Positions 14,281 to 22,126 of a DNA stretch of 45,104 bases are shown here, in pieces. Under the pieces are notes generated by a model. That model was given only the letters and a program-made list of their open reading frames with translations. It was not told the DNA's origin and made no database searches. The stretch is taken from assembly GCA_017441295.1 (NCBI GenBank), contig JAFRYA010000032.1:1-45104 (forward strand), read 5' to 3'. Positions within the stretch are counted from its first letter, which is position 1. Every line of letters begins with the position of its first letter. Source of the stretch: Lachnospiraceae bacterium (GTDB taxonomy: Bacteria > Bacillota > Clostridia > Lachnospirales > Lachnospiraceae). The translations under genes and the position numbers were made by a program.

Positions 14281-16239
14281 TTATTTCACCCCCATTATCG
14301 CTTGCTTGCCTGCCTTGATCCACTTAACCAGAGGAATCTTGGAAGAACAGATATATTGACAGCAGCCACACTCGAAGCAGTCCCTGATATTGTTCTCAAG
14401 GAGTGCCTTCGGATCATTATCTTTCATGTATCTGTAGAATTTGAGCGGAGCCAGTTCCATCGGACATACATCCTGGCATCTGCCGCACTTGATACACTCT
14501 TTCTCCTCTGTGTAATCAGTGTTGACAGCGATGATGCCGTTTGAGCCCTTGATGATCGGAACATTGGTATTCTCAAGTACGGCGCCCATCATGAGACCGC
14601 CCATCTTAACGGTCGCTCCCTCGCGGGTAATGCCGCCGCAGTGATCAATGATATCCTGTACATTGGTACCGATCTTGACCATGAAGTTGCCCGGCTCTTT
14701 CATATAATCACCGGTCACTGATACTGCACGCTCAACCAGCGGCATGCCCTTCTGAATAGCGTCTGAAATGGCAACTGCCGTGCTGACATTGGCAACAACG
14801 GCTCCAACGTCTGCAGGAAGTCCGCCTGAAGGAACCATGCGCTTCATAACGTTCTTGATGAGCATCTTCTCAGCGCCCTGTGGATATTTCGTCCTGACCT
14901 TGGCTACTTCGAGCATATCATCGTCAGCCACCTTGGCCTCCATCAGCTCGATAGCGTCAGGCTTATTGTCCTCAATAACAATGATGCCCTTAGGAGCGCC
15001 AACAGCCTTAATGATAGCCTTGAGTCCGTAGATCACATCATCAGCGTTCTCAAGGAGCACACGATGGTCTGCGGTCAGATAAGGCTCGCATTCGCAGCCG
15101 TTTAAGAGTACAGCGTCGATCGGCTTACCCGGTTTCAGCTTGACATATGTTGGGAAGCCTGCGCCGCCCATACCGGTAATGCCTTTATCTTTTACAATCT
15201 CAACGATCTCATCCGGTGTCAGCTCATCCAGCGGCTTAGCCGGTTTCACTGATTCGTCGAGAGTATTCTGTTTATCATTCTGGATAACGATGGCCAGCAC
15301 ATCCGTGCCCTTGGAATGCGGACGCGGTTCAATAGCGATAACTGTTCCGCTTACGCTGGAGTGTACATTAGCGCTGATAAAGCCTTTCTGTGCCGCGATC
15401 AGCTGGCCAACTTTAACTTTATCTCCAACATTTACAACCGGCTCAGCAGGAGCGCCGGCATGCATGGATGTCGGGATAACAACCACGTCAGATTCAGGGA
15501 ATTTCTTCAGAGGAATGTTTTCAGCGAGTTCTTTATTCTCACTCGGATGAACGCCTCCGTTATAGCCGCTCAGGCGGCCATCCCTGATCTCCTTAACGAA
15601 ATCATTAACTACTTTGAAATTGCTCTTGTTGTAATCACGCAGCTGAACCGGCTGGTCCAGGAAATCCCTCTGACGGCCCTGAGCCTCTAATCTCTGGTAA
15701 ATCTTCTCCCATGCGCAGTCCTTCTTAGGATCTACCTCGCACTTGCCGTTCTTGGCGCCGCCGCACTGTCCGTTCAGCAGGCTCTTGGAGCAGTCAACTA
15801 TCGGGCAAATGCCGCCGGTAATGTTCAGGTAGCACTGTGCGCACGCACCGCATGTCTTCTGTGTCAGCGCCATGCCGTGATGTCCAATATAATTAAGTGA
15901 GTTGCTGGCCGCGATTACAGGAATCTCCTCCATGTCAGCAACTATCTGGATGCCAAGGCCGCAGGAAACAACCGCAATGAAATCTGTTCCTTCAGGAACA
16001 ACTCCCTCCAGCTTCTTTGATGTCAGAAGCTGATTGCACAGGAAGTCTATATTGACAATGCCGGTAACGTTCTTGCCCTGCTCTTTGGCAAAGGCTGCGA
16101 ACTCATCACCGTCAGTCTCAACAACAGATTCGAATTCCTTGAAGCACTTGTTGCAGGCAATGACAAAAATATTATCCTTGCCTTCGAGCAGTGAAGCCAG
16201 TTCTTCTCTGTCTTTCAATACATACTTGGTATAATCCAC
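14281..16239 (-). CDS. MetV-RnfC fusion (RnfC2-like MTHFR subunit)
   Basis: A 652-residue two-part protein. Residues 1-215 repeat the MetV domain (CNKC at about 30, CGACAQC, GGICPIVDCSKSLLNGQCGG, CEVDPKKDC). Residues 230-652 are RnfC-like: an N-terminal barrel-sandwich/biotinyl-like part, the flavin- and NADH-binding SLBB region (GGAGFPTYVKL, LLNGCECEPYLTADHR) and two C-terminal 4Fe-4S clusters (CIKCGRCQDVCP, CFECGCCQYIC). RnfC2 of acetogens passes electrons from NADH to MetV/MetF. No rnfABDEG genes are near, so this is not the Rnf complex. Translation starts at GTG with AAAGGAG upstream; an ATG five bases earlier is out of frame. Confidence 0.9.
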   Translation of the reverse strand: MDYTKYVLKDREELASLLEGKDNIFVIACNKCFKEFESVVETDGDEFAAFAKEQGKNVTGIVNIDFLCNQLLTSKKLEGVVPEGTDFIAVVSCGLGIQIVADMEEIPVIAASNSLNYIGHHGMALTQKTCGACAQCYLNITGGICPIVDCSKSLLNGQCGGAKNGKCEVDPKKDCAWEKIYQRLEAQGRQRDFLDQPVQLRDYNKSNFKVVNDFVKEIRDGRLSGYNGGVHPSENKELAENIPLKKFPESDVVVIPTSMHAGAPAEPVVNVGDKVKVGQLIAAQKGFISANVHSSVSGTVIAIEPRPHSKGTDVLAIVIQNDKQNTLDESVKPAKPLDELTPDEIVEIVKDKGITGMGGAGFPTYVKLKPGKPIDAVLLNGCECEPYLTADHRVLLENADDVIYGLKAIIKAVGAPKGIIVIEDNKPDAIELMEAKVADDDMLEVAKVRTKYPQGAEKMLIKNVMKRMVPSGGLPADVGAVVANVSTAVAISDAIQKGMPLVERAVSVTGDYMKEPGNFMVKIGTNVQDIIDHCGGITREGATVKMGGLMMGAVLENTNVPIIKGSNGIIAVNTDYTEEKECIKCGRCQDVCPMELAPLKFYRYMKDNDPKALLENNIRDCFECGCCQYICSSKIPLVKWIKAGKQAIMGVK

Positions 16240-16332
16240 CCATTTTCTCCTTTCCGTCTTTTTTAACTCCGGAATATAATCTATAGAATCTTATAAAGAC
16301 CCTCCCCCACAAAAACTCAGAGTTTAAATTTT

Positions 16333-16361
16333 ATTATATTCAAACGTGCCTTAATATTCAA
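16333..16361 (-). promoter_or_regulatory. Promoter of the MTHFR operon
   Basis: On the minus strand TTGAAT (16356-16361), a 17-base spacer and TATAAT (16333-16338) lie about 95 bases upstream of the GTG start. Confidence 0.8.
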
Positions 16362-16424
16362 ACAAATTATATGCTTTGGAATATGCTTATTTTAGATGAG
16401 GTTATAACTATTAGTAATAATACA

Positions 16425-16457
16425 AATAAAAAAACTGCCGCAGTTCCCTGCGGCAGT
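16425..16457 (-). terminator. Terminator after the FMN-reductase-like gene
   Basis: A perfect 10-bp stem (16434-16443 with 16448-16457) with a 4-nt loop is followed on the minus strand by eight or more T. Confidence 0.92.
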
Positions 16458-16469
16458 CTGTCAATTAAT

Positions 16470-17090
16470 CTATCTCACGAAATTTGTAAATATCTTATTG
16501 CTGTCCTGCTCCGGAAGTCCGAACTGTTCTTTGCCCAGCGCGATGCTCTTCATGAGGAACGTCATATTCTCTGCCAGAGTCCTCATGATCTGAACGCCTT
16601 CTGTATCCTGGCTGAATTCGCCCTGCTTAGCTCCGAAAGCAACGTTCCAGTAACGGCTGGCTGCTACCGGCATGCCGCTGATCAGGAAGTACTTGTTCAG
16701 GACGTCACATGACGCGGTCGTACCTGCTCGTCTGGCAATACATGCAGCCGCTCCAACCTTCATACGTTTATCAAAGGTTGTGCTGAAGAAGAGCCTGTCA
16801 AGAAATGAAATGATATTGCCATTCGGTGACGCATAATAAACTGGTGAAGCAACTATCATTCCGTCTGCTTCCTCGAACTTAGGAGCGGTCTCATTGACGA
16901 TATCGTCTATAACGCATCTGCCTGTCTTATGGCAGCCTTCACATGCCTTGCAGCCGCAGATGTCCAGATTGCCGATTCGGACTATTTCTGTCTCAATGCC
17001 ATTCTTATCGAACACCTTGACCATTTCATCAATAGCCGTGGAAGTGTTGCCGTTCTTACGCGGAGAACCGTTAATAATCAATACTTTCAA
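16470..17090 (-). CDS. Flavodoxin-fold NADPH-dependent FMN reductase family protein
   Basis: The 206 residues begin with the FMN-phosphate loop INGSPRKNGNT and contain SPVYYASPNG for the flavin ring, both typical of the NADPH-dependent FMN reductase / iron-sulfur flavoprotein group. A Cys cluster (CGCKACEGC, about 45-53) resembles that of iron-sulfur flavoproteins and may hold a cluster or act in redox. The start is chosen at TTG 17090 because AGAGGTGA lies five bases upstream and the protein then begins directly at the first beta strand. A GTG at 17099 would add three residues but has no spaced ribosome site. It follows the lipoprotein gene almost without a gap. Confidence 0.88.
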   Translation of the reverse strand: MKVLIINGSPRKNGNTSTAIDEMVKVFDKNGIETEIVRIGNLDICGCKACEGCHKTGRCVIDDIVNETAPKFEEADGMIVASPVYYASPNGNIISFLDRLFFSTTFDKRMKVGAAACIARRAGTTASCDVLNKYFLISGMPVAASRYWNVAFGAKQGEFSQDTEGVQIMRTLAENMTFLMKSIALGKEQFGLPEQDSNKIFTNFVR

Positions 17091-17102
17091 ATCTATCACC
17101 TC

Positions 17103-17792
17103 TTATTCTGCAACGAATGAAAAGTCGCTGATGTCAACGGAAACATTCTTGTCACCGGTTTTCATGTGGATCAGCAGATGACCGTCTTTGAGCTCTGTGA
17201 TTTCCGGATCAGCCAGGCCTTCACCAAAGCTGTCAATAGAAGTAACTGTCTTGCCGTTCTGATCGATCACATACAAAGCAGGGCCATCGGTACTGGTCAG
17301 GAAAACTGTGCCTGTAGCCTCGTCAGCGATGCCTGTTGCTCCTAAACCGCCGAAGTCCATATTCATCCACGCGGTCGTGCCGTCTTCAGTAAACAGCGCG
17401 ATAACAACGCCGGCGTTATTAAAGACGAATACATCACCCACAACGCCCACTTCAGTGAACTGCGCGGTCTCTGATACCGGCAATGGCTTGGTGCTCATCG
17501 TCCACATAGGAGTGTCGATTGAGTTGAATCCGGTAATTAGAGGATACTCAACGTCAGTCATTTCGCCGTCCACTTCCTTGCGGTCGGTCTTGATCTCCAT
17601 AGTCACACGGAGTACTGTCTTCTCCTTAGACTCAGTCTCCTTTGGTTCTGTTGTCTCAGGAGCCTCATATCCGTCGCCTTCCCCGTAGATGATCTTTTCA
17701 AATACATCCTCTGCCTTGTCTTCGCAGCCGGCCAATAATACAGCCGATGCACACAAAACAAAGCCAAGCAGCATGATCAGCCATTTTTTCAT
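17103..17792 (-). CDS. Lipoprotein with possible beta-propeller-like repeats
   Basis: The N-terminus is a lipoprotein signal: two Lys, a hydrophobic core and lipobox LLAGC with the modified Cys at about residue 22. A Glu/Thr-rich linker follows (about 35-60). The remainder has strand-rich repeats with DGTTAWMNMDFGG and STDGPALYVIDQNG, reminiscent of PQQ-like propeller blades, but too few for a full propeller. It is 229 residues long and expected on the outer face of the membrane. Function unknown. AAAGAGG precedes the ATG, 12 bases after the zinc-ribbon gene. Confidence 0.85.
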   Translation of the reverse strand: MKKWLIMLLGFVLCASAVLLAGCEDKAEDVFEKIIYGEGDGYEAPETTEPKETESKEKTVLRVTMEIKTDRKEVDGEMTDVEYPLITGFNSIDTPMWTMSTKPLPVSETAQFTEVGVVGDVFVFNNAGVVIALFTEDGTTAWMNMDFGGLGATGIADEATGTVFLTSTDGPALYVIDQNGKTVTSIDSFGEGLADPEITELKDGHLLIHMKTGDKNVSVDISDFSFVAE

Positions 17793-17804
17793 AATAAAAC
17801 CTCT

Positions 17805-18017
17805 TTAGATCTGATTTGACTCATAGTGCGGAAGGAATGTTCCGCAGCCCGGGCACCTTACCTCTCCTGTATGTCCTGTAAAGCCGTGTCTGATGACTGC
17901 TCTGTTTGCCATTGGATTACGATGGACGTCAGAGGTGTGATACTTAAACTCGGTTCCACAGTGAAAACATTTGATACCATAAACTTTCTCTTCAGGTCCG
18001 CCATTAATGATTTCCAT
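17805..18017 (-). CDS. Small zinc-ribbon protein
   Basis: A 70-residue protein with two Cys pairs (CFHC at 17-20 and CPGC at about 55-58) separated by a basic stretch rich in His and Arg, consistent with one structural zinc ribbon. GGAGGTGG precedes the ATG at good spacing. It is first of a three-gene unit with the lipoprotein and the flavoprotein. A weak promoter may lie at about 18048-18078 (TTCACA, 19 bases, TAAAAT on the minus strand). Role unknown. Confidence 0.8.
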   Translation of the reverse strand: MEIINGGPEEKVYGIKCFHCGTEFKYHTSDVHRNPMANRAVIRHGFTGHTGEVRCPGCGTFLPHYESNQI

Positions 18018-18106
18018 TATTCCACCTCCAAAAATTAATTTTTCTATATTTTACCAAATCTGTATAAGATTGTGTGAATAAAATAGCAAATTTATGTTAC
18101 AGCTTG

Positions 18107-18135
18107 GTGACTGAGTAGCGAATTTATGGTAAAAT
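18107..18135 (+). promoter_or_regulatory. Probable promoter of butyrate kinase
   Basis: GTGACT (18107-18112), a 17-base spacer and TAAAAT (18130-18135) lie about 45 bases before the ATG. The match to consensus is fair. Confidence 0.5.
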
Positions 18136-18179
18136 TTACAGGCAATTGACATTAATTATTACTTAGATTGGAGAGAAAA

Positions 18180-19268
18180 ATGGAAAAAGTATTCAAGATT
18201 TTCGCAATCAACCCGGGTTCCACTTCTACCAAGGTCGCCATTTATGAGAATGAGAAGCTCATTGATGAAACCGCGGTTTCACACGCAGGCCACGACAGCG
18301 CTTACGGCGGTGACGTACGTGAACAGGTTGAAGCCAAGAAGAGAGACATCGAAGCATATCTGGCCGAGCATGGCTACAAGGTATCTGATTTCGATGCCCT
18401 GGCCGTCAGGGGCGGTTCCCGCGGCAAATGGAAAGCCGGTGCATGCAAGGTCACCAAGAAACTGTCAGATGACTGCTTCGGCAATGGCAAGGCTGTCCAT
18501 CCTTCATCAATGGGACCGATCATCGGCTATGACTGGAGCGAACAGTACGGCATTCCTGCATACAATTATGACGTTGTCCATGTTTTTGAGCTGTGGGACA
18601 AATCAGTTCTGTCAGGCGTCAAGGACGTAGACCGTACAGTCGGATGCCACACCCTGAACACCAAAGCCGTTGCGCGTCTGGAAGCCAAAAAGCTGGGCAA
18701 GACATATGAGGAATGCAAGTTCGTCATTATTCATATGGGCGGCGGCATTGAAGTTTCCCTGCACTACAACGGCAGGATCGTAGATGGATTCTGCAGGGAT
18801 GAAGGCGCTATGTCTCCTGTTTCTTCAGGTTATGTCAAGACCGAATACGGCGTTAAGCTGGGTCTTGAGAAGAACATGTCTCCTGTAGACGTACGCAACT
18901 ATCTGGGTAACCGCTGCGGTTTCATCAGCCACCTCGGCACAACAGACTGCCAGGAAGTTGAGAAAATGATCGCTGACGGTGACAAATACGCTGAGCTTGT
19001 ATACAACACAATGGCTTATCAGATCGGCAAAAACATCGGCGCCATGGCAGCTGCTGCCAACGGACAGGTTGATGCCATTATTTTCACAGGCGGCATCGCC
19101 AATTCCAAGATGCTCATAGATAACATCAGCCAGTACTGCAGCTGGATCGCACCGGTTGTTGTATATCCAGGCAGCTACGAAATGGAAGCTTTGGGCATGG
19201 GCATTTTAAGAGTCCTGAGAGGCGAAGAAGCTGTTAACGATTATTCAGAAGTCATTACTGAAGACTGA
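18180..19268 (+). CDS. buk: Butyrate kinase (or branched-chain acid kinase)
   Basis: A 362-residue acetokinase-family protein (ASKHA fold). It opens with the phosphate-binding INPGSTSTKVAIYENE typical of butyrate kinases, and has HMGGGIEVSLH and FTGGIANSKMLI at the nucleotide site. It makes butyrate and ATP from butyryl phosphate and ADP, or acts on branched-chain acids. The ATG at 18180 is used, with GGAG six bases upstream; a TTG four codons earlier lies on top of that site. No phosphotransbutyrylase gene is next to it, unlike the common ptb-buk pair. Confidence 0.93.
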   Translation: MEKVFKIFAINPGSTSTKVAIYENEKLIDETAVSHAGHDSAYGGDVREQVEAKKRDIEAYLAEHGYKVSDFDALAVRGGSRGKWKAGACKVTKKLSDDCFGNGKAVHPSSMGPIIGYDWSEQYGIPAYNYDVVHVFELWDKSVLSGVKDVDRTVGCHTLNTKAVARLEAKKLGKTYEECKFVIIHMGGGIEVSLHYNGRIVDGFCRDEGAMSPVSSGYVKTEYGVKLGLEKNMSPVDVRNYLGNRCGFISHLGTTDCQEVEKMIADGDKYAELVYNTMAYQIGKNIGAMAAAANGQVDAIIFTGGIANSKMLIDNISQYCSWIAPVVVYPGSYEMEALGMGILRVLRGEEAVNDYSEVITED

Positions 19269-19284
19269 TAAAAGTTCAATAATA

Positions 19285-19316
19285 AGAAAAGCAGGAGATG
19301 TCTCCTGCTTTTTTTA
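19285..19316. terminator. Bidirectional terminator after buk
   Basis: AAGCAGGAG and CTCCTGCTT arms form a tight stem followed by seven T on the plus strand. On the minus strand the A-run reads as TTTTCTT. It ends buk and the convergent exporter operon, whose stop codon lies in the T-run. Confidence 0.9.
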
Positions 19317-19817
19317 ATCCTCAAATACTTCATCTGCCACGGCAGCATTTTGAGCTCTTTTAGCCAGCCTTTTTTTCCTTCTGTTCGCCACGCCCGTAAA
19401 TATTAGATCTATTATGAAAATTCCCAGAGCGATGCCAACAGCTACTGCCGCAACCTCTCCTAATTTGGCCATTCCTGCTTCACTTTCTGAATTGATAAAA
19501 GCAGTAATTGCTTCATATGTGGCGCCTCCTGGAGCAAAGCTCATGATACCCGGAACAATGAATACCGTGGTGGCTGTCTTGAACACTCTCGAAAAAATAT
19601 GGGACATCAATGTTATAAACATCGTTGCCAGCATCGTAGACAGGAAGAACCCCCAGACATCCGGTTTGACCACGAAATACGTCAGTATCCTTGCGCATGC
19701 GCCTACGCCAGAAGCCAGCATAATATAACGTTTCGGAATGTTGTTTATCATTCCGTAACCCAGGCACAGCAGGAAAGCCGCCACTATTTGAATTATAAGC
19801 AAAGTTGTTCCGTTCAA
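19314..19817 (-). CDS. ThrE-family exporter, C-terminal half (DUF3815 / YjjB type)
   Basis: The 167 residues hold four to five hydrophobic segments and match the small partner of split threonine/serine exporters (ThrE_2, YjjB). A charged C-terminal tail follows. The reading frame starts at TTG, overlapping the TGA of the preceding gene by four bases, with AGG as a weak ribosome site; translation is probably coupled. In E. coli the YjjP-YjjB pair exports succinate. The substrate here is unknown; threonine, serine or organic acids are possible. Confidence 0.85.
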   Translation of the reverse strand: MNGTTLLIIQIVAAFLLCLGYGMINNIPKRYIMLASGVGACARILTYFVVKPDVWGFFLSTMLATMFITLMSHIFSRVFKTATTVFIVPGIMSFAPGGATYEAITAFINSESEAGMAKLGEVAAVAVGIALGIFIIDLIFTGVANRRKKRLAKRAQNAAVADEVFED

Positions 19818-20641
19818 AATATAATACCTAATAATCCCGTTGAGAAAATAATAACCGTTACTGCAATAGAACCTGCCAGGGCCCCCATAACAAATCCAAG
19901 TGTTCTAACCAGTGCCTCCAGGAGCCTTCCGGATCCTGATATATAATCTCCATGGAGAATATCCCTGACAGCGTTTACAATTGTGACTCCCGGGAACATC
20001 GGGCAGATACAGGTTGCCGCAACTATTGTCAGATCAATATTATTTGGAAAAACTAATACCGCGCCAAATCCTATAAAGACAGCCGCGAATGACATGATCG
20101 CATTAACAAAGAATGCGCCGATATTTACTTTTCTGAAAGCATACACCAGAAGTGCCATAAGCACGCCGCACAATGCAGTTGCCACGCAGTTCATTATCTG
20201 TACTTCACCCAGAAACAGCGGTGTACAGGCCGTGACCATAACATATCCCACTATCAGCATCCACAGTGGTATGTCTTTCTTGTCCTGCGTCTTTCTGAGA
20301 ATATCTATTGCTTCCCTGACATTTATCTCGCCTGCGCAGAACCTGCGGGACACATCATTAGCCACATGGACCTTCTCAATATCAGTCGACCAGGACTTGA
20401 TCTTGCGTATTGAGCTGACCGGTGAGCCTTCATCTTCAGGTGTATAACTAATAAAAATGCTGGAGCTGATAACAGTAATGACCGTGTTCCCTCCCGGCAC
20501 CTGACCCATGATGTATTCCATCGTCTCCTCTGCCCTCTTGGTGTCAGCTCCGCTGGACAGCAGCATACCGCCGGCCATTGTGGCCAGCTCTATAACTGCT
20601 TTGACGTCTCTATTCTGTTGTGCTACAGCTTCAGCACTCAT
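19814..20641 (-). CDS. ThrE-family exporter, N-terminal half (DUF1212 / YjjP type)
   Basis: The 275-residue protein has a soluble N-terminal domain (about 1-130; GGMLLSSGADTKRAEETMEY is characteristic) and five TM segments in the second half. It forms a split transporter with the overlapping downstream gene. AAGGG, located over the end of the upstream gene, precedes the ATG. It is third in an operon headed by the glucosaminidase. Confidence 0.88.
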   Translation of the reverse strand: MSAEAVAQQNRDVKAVIELATMAGGMLLSSGADTKRAEETMEYIMGQVPGGNTVITVISSSIFISYTPEDEGSPVSSIRKIKSWSTDIEKVHVANDVSRRFCAGEINVREAIDILRKTQDKKDIPLWMLIVGYVMVTACTPLFLGEVQIMNCVATALCGVLMALLVYAFRKVNIGAFFVNAIMSFAAVFIGFGAVLVFPNNIDLTIVAATCICPMFPGVTIVNAVRDILHGDYISGSGRLLEALVRTLGFVMGALAGSIAVTVIIFSTGLLGIIF

Positions 20642-20644
20642 TTT

Positions 20645-22126
20645 TTAGTTGCCCTTTATTTCATCTTCGATTTCGAGAGTTAATTCTTCGATAGTTTTTT
20701 CCATATCCATTGGATCCGGCGCATGCGATTCTGCAGGTGCTTCCACAGGTGCCTCTACTGCGTCATCCAGCGAAAGTTCTTCTAAAATATCGGCATGATC
20801 CGCTGCCGGGTTTTCCTCTGGCGGTTCTGCTGCAGGGGGTTCCTCTGCAGGAGCCTCCGCGGCCTGTGTTTCTGTGGCAGCTGCTGCAGCTTCTTCCTCG
20901 GCAAAGAGCTTCTCAGCCGGTGTCTTAGGCGCATCGCCTTCCGGCGGTGTATCCTTAGGTTTTCTCTTCCTGTTTGTCACGATCAATGCAATCAGAAGAG
21001 CTATGATTATCAGTATCGCCAGTACCAGCAGTGCCAACAGCATCTTGGTTGTCTTGCTGAGTGCAGCCCAGCCCTTGCCTTCCTGATGTGCAGGAGGCGT
21101 GGTGGTTTCAGGCTCAGTCTCTTTCTGAATGGTTTCAAATTTCACCATCCTTTGGAAAGTATCCTTGGCGCTGTCGTAACTGTACCAGCCCTTTTCTCCA
21201 TTGACCATGCAGTACATGTAATAGAAGTCTTTGAAATCAGCGTCTGAGCGCTGGATGACCTTGGCCTGGCAGTTCTCCAGTTTCAGTTCCGCATGCTTGT
21301 ATCCTTCAGGCAGGGAAAAGCCTGCAGGCGCATCCAGGATAACGTACGTGGTATCATCATGCTGGATGAATGGCAGCATCGTGAACTGCTTGGTTGTCGG
21401 GTTAAATATAAACAGATCAACATCATGGGTGCTCTCGTTCTGGAGCACATAAGCCGTCACGTCACCGCAGACAAATACAGGCACTTCTGTGTCATTATAC
21501 GGGGCCTTGGACTCGGTAAAACCGGACGGCGCGTTCAGATCGGAAATATACTTCATGATAGTATACTTCTCTGTACCGATAACTACTGACAGGTCTGGCT
21601 CCGGAGTGGTGGATTCCGTCTCAGGCGGGTTGTCATCATTATTATCGTCGTTATTATTGTCTTCATTATAATCATCATTATGATCGTCATTGCCGCCTTC
21701 GTCCGGATCAGTCTCATCATAGATGATAGTATCTCCGCCGCCGTTGTAGCCTTCATTCGGGTCAGTGATTTCAACGGTGATAACAGTACCCCAGCCGGTC
21801 AGATCATTTTCGTCATAGTCCGCAGCATCAAAGGCATCGATGTAGATGTATCCTGTTCCGGTGCCTTCAGCCACAACGTCGATCCAGACTGATTCATCAT
21901 CAAGGAATATATCTCCAACAGGTGATATTGAAATAGGACCGCTCTTTGAAATGGAAAATCCACCGGCTATCTGCTCCGCTGTCAGATTCACTCCTGAACT
22001 CTCACCCGGACTTAACTCAATATAATCCGTTGACACATAGATCGATCCGGCAGCCAATGAGCTGACCGGAACAATCCCGATAATTAATATTAAAGCTATG
22101 AAAATGGCTGAAATTCTCTTCTTCAT
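20645..22126 (-). CDS. Surface membrane protein with acidic low-complexity linker
   Basis: A 493-residue type I membrane protein. It has a signal peptide (about 1-25), a beta-rich Ig-like domain (about 26-130), a linker made almost only of Asp, Asn, Gly and Glu (about 135-175), and a second extracellular domain (about 180-340, with VIGTEKYTIMKYI and aromatic strands). A TM helix follows at about 365-390 (LALLVLAILIIIALLIALIV). A cytoplasmic tail very rich in Ala, Glu and Pro ends in an acidic helix. Its start overlaps the glucosaminidase stop by one base (TAATG), so the two are made together. No family is recognised beyond the general plan. It may anchor or assist the dockerin-tailed enzyme (inference). 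Confidence 0.8.
   Translation of the reverse strand: MKKRISAIFIALILIIGIVPVSSLAAGSIYVSTDYIELSPGESSGVNLTAEQIAGGFSISKSGPISISPVGDIFLDDESVWIDVVAEGTGTGYIYIDAFDAADYDENDLTGWGTVITVEITDPNEGYNGGGDTIIYDETDPDEGGNDDHNDDYNEDNNNDDNNDDNPPETESTTPEPDLSVVIGTEKYTIMKYISDLNAPSGFTESKAPYNDTEVPVFVCGDVTAYVLQNESTHDVDLFIFNPTTKQFTMLPFIQHDDTTYVILDAPAGFSLPEGYKHAELKLENCQAKVIQRSDADFKDFYYMYCMVNGEKGWYSYDSAKDTFQRMVKFETIQKETEPETTTPPAHQEGKGWAALSKTTKMLLALLVLAILIIIALLIALIVTNRKRKPKDTPPEGDAPKTPAEKLFAEEEAAAAATETQAAEAPAEEPPAAEPPEENPAADHADILEELSLDDAVEAPVEAPAESHAPDPMDMEKTIEELTLEIEDEIKGN

Noticed and set aside
14281..16239. Part of an Rnf ion-pumping complex
   Set aside because: RnfC-like, but rnfA, B, D, E and G are absent, and metV and metF follow immediately.
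18146..18170. TTGACA at 18146-18151 as the -35 box of butyrate kinase
   Set aside because: The -10 position would fall on the Shine-Dalgarno sequence and has no TATAAT-like match.
20710..21247. Long plus-strand frames opposite minus-strand genes (also at 8381-8818, 11024-11632, 15140-15550, 32539-33078)
   Set aside because: They lie wholly inside well-supported genes on the other strand, lack ribosome sites and family features, and reflect codon bias of the true genes.
21580..21730. Microsatellite-like repeat of trinucleotides (GTC, ATT, ATC)
   Set aside because: It encodes the Asp/Asn-rich linker of the 20645-22126 protein in frame and is explained by coding low complexity.
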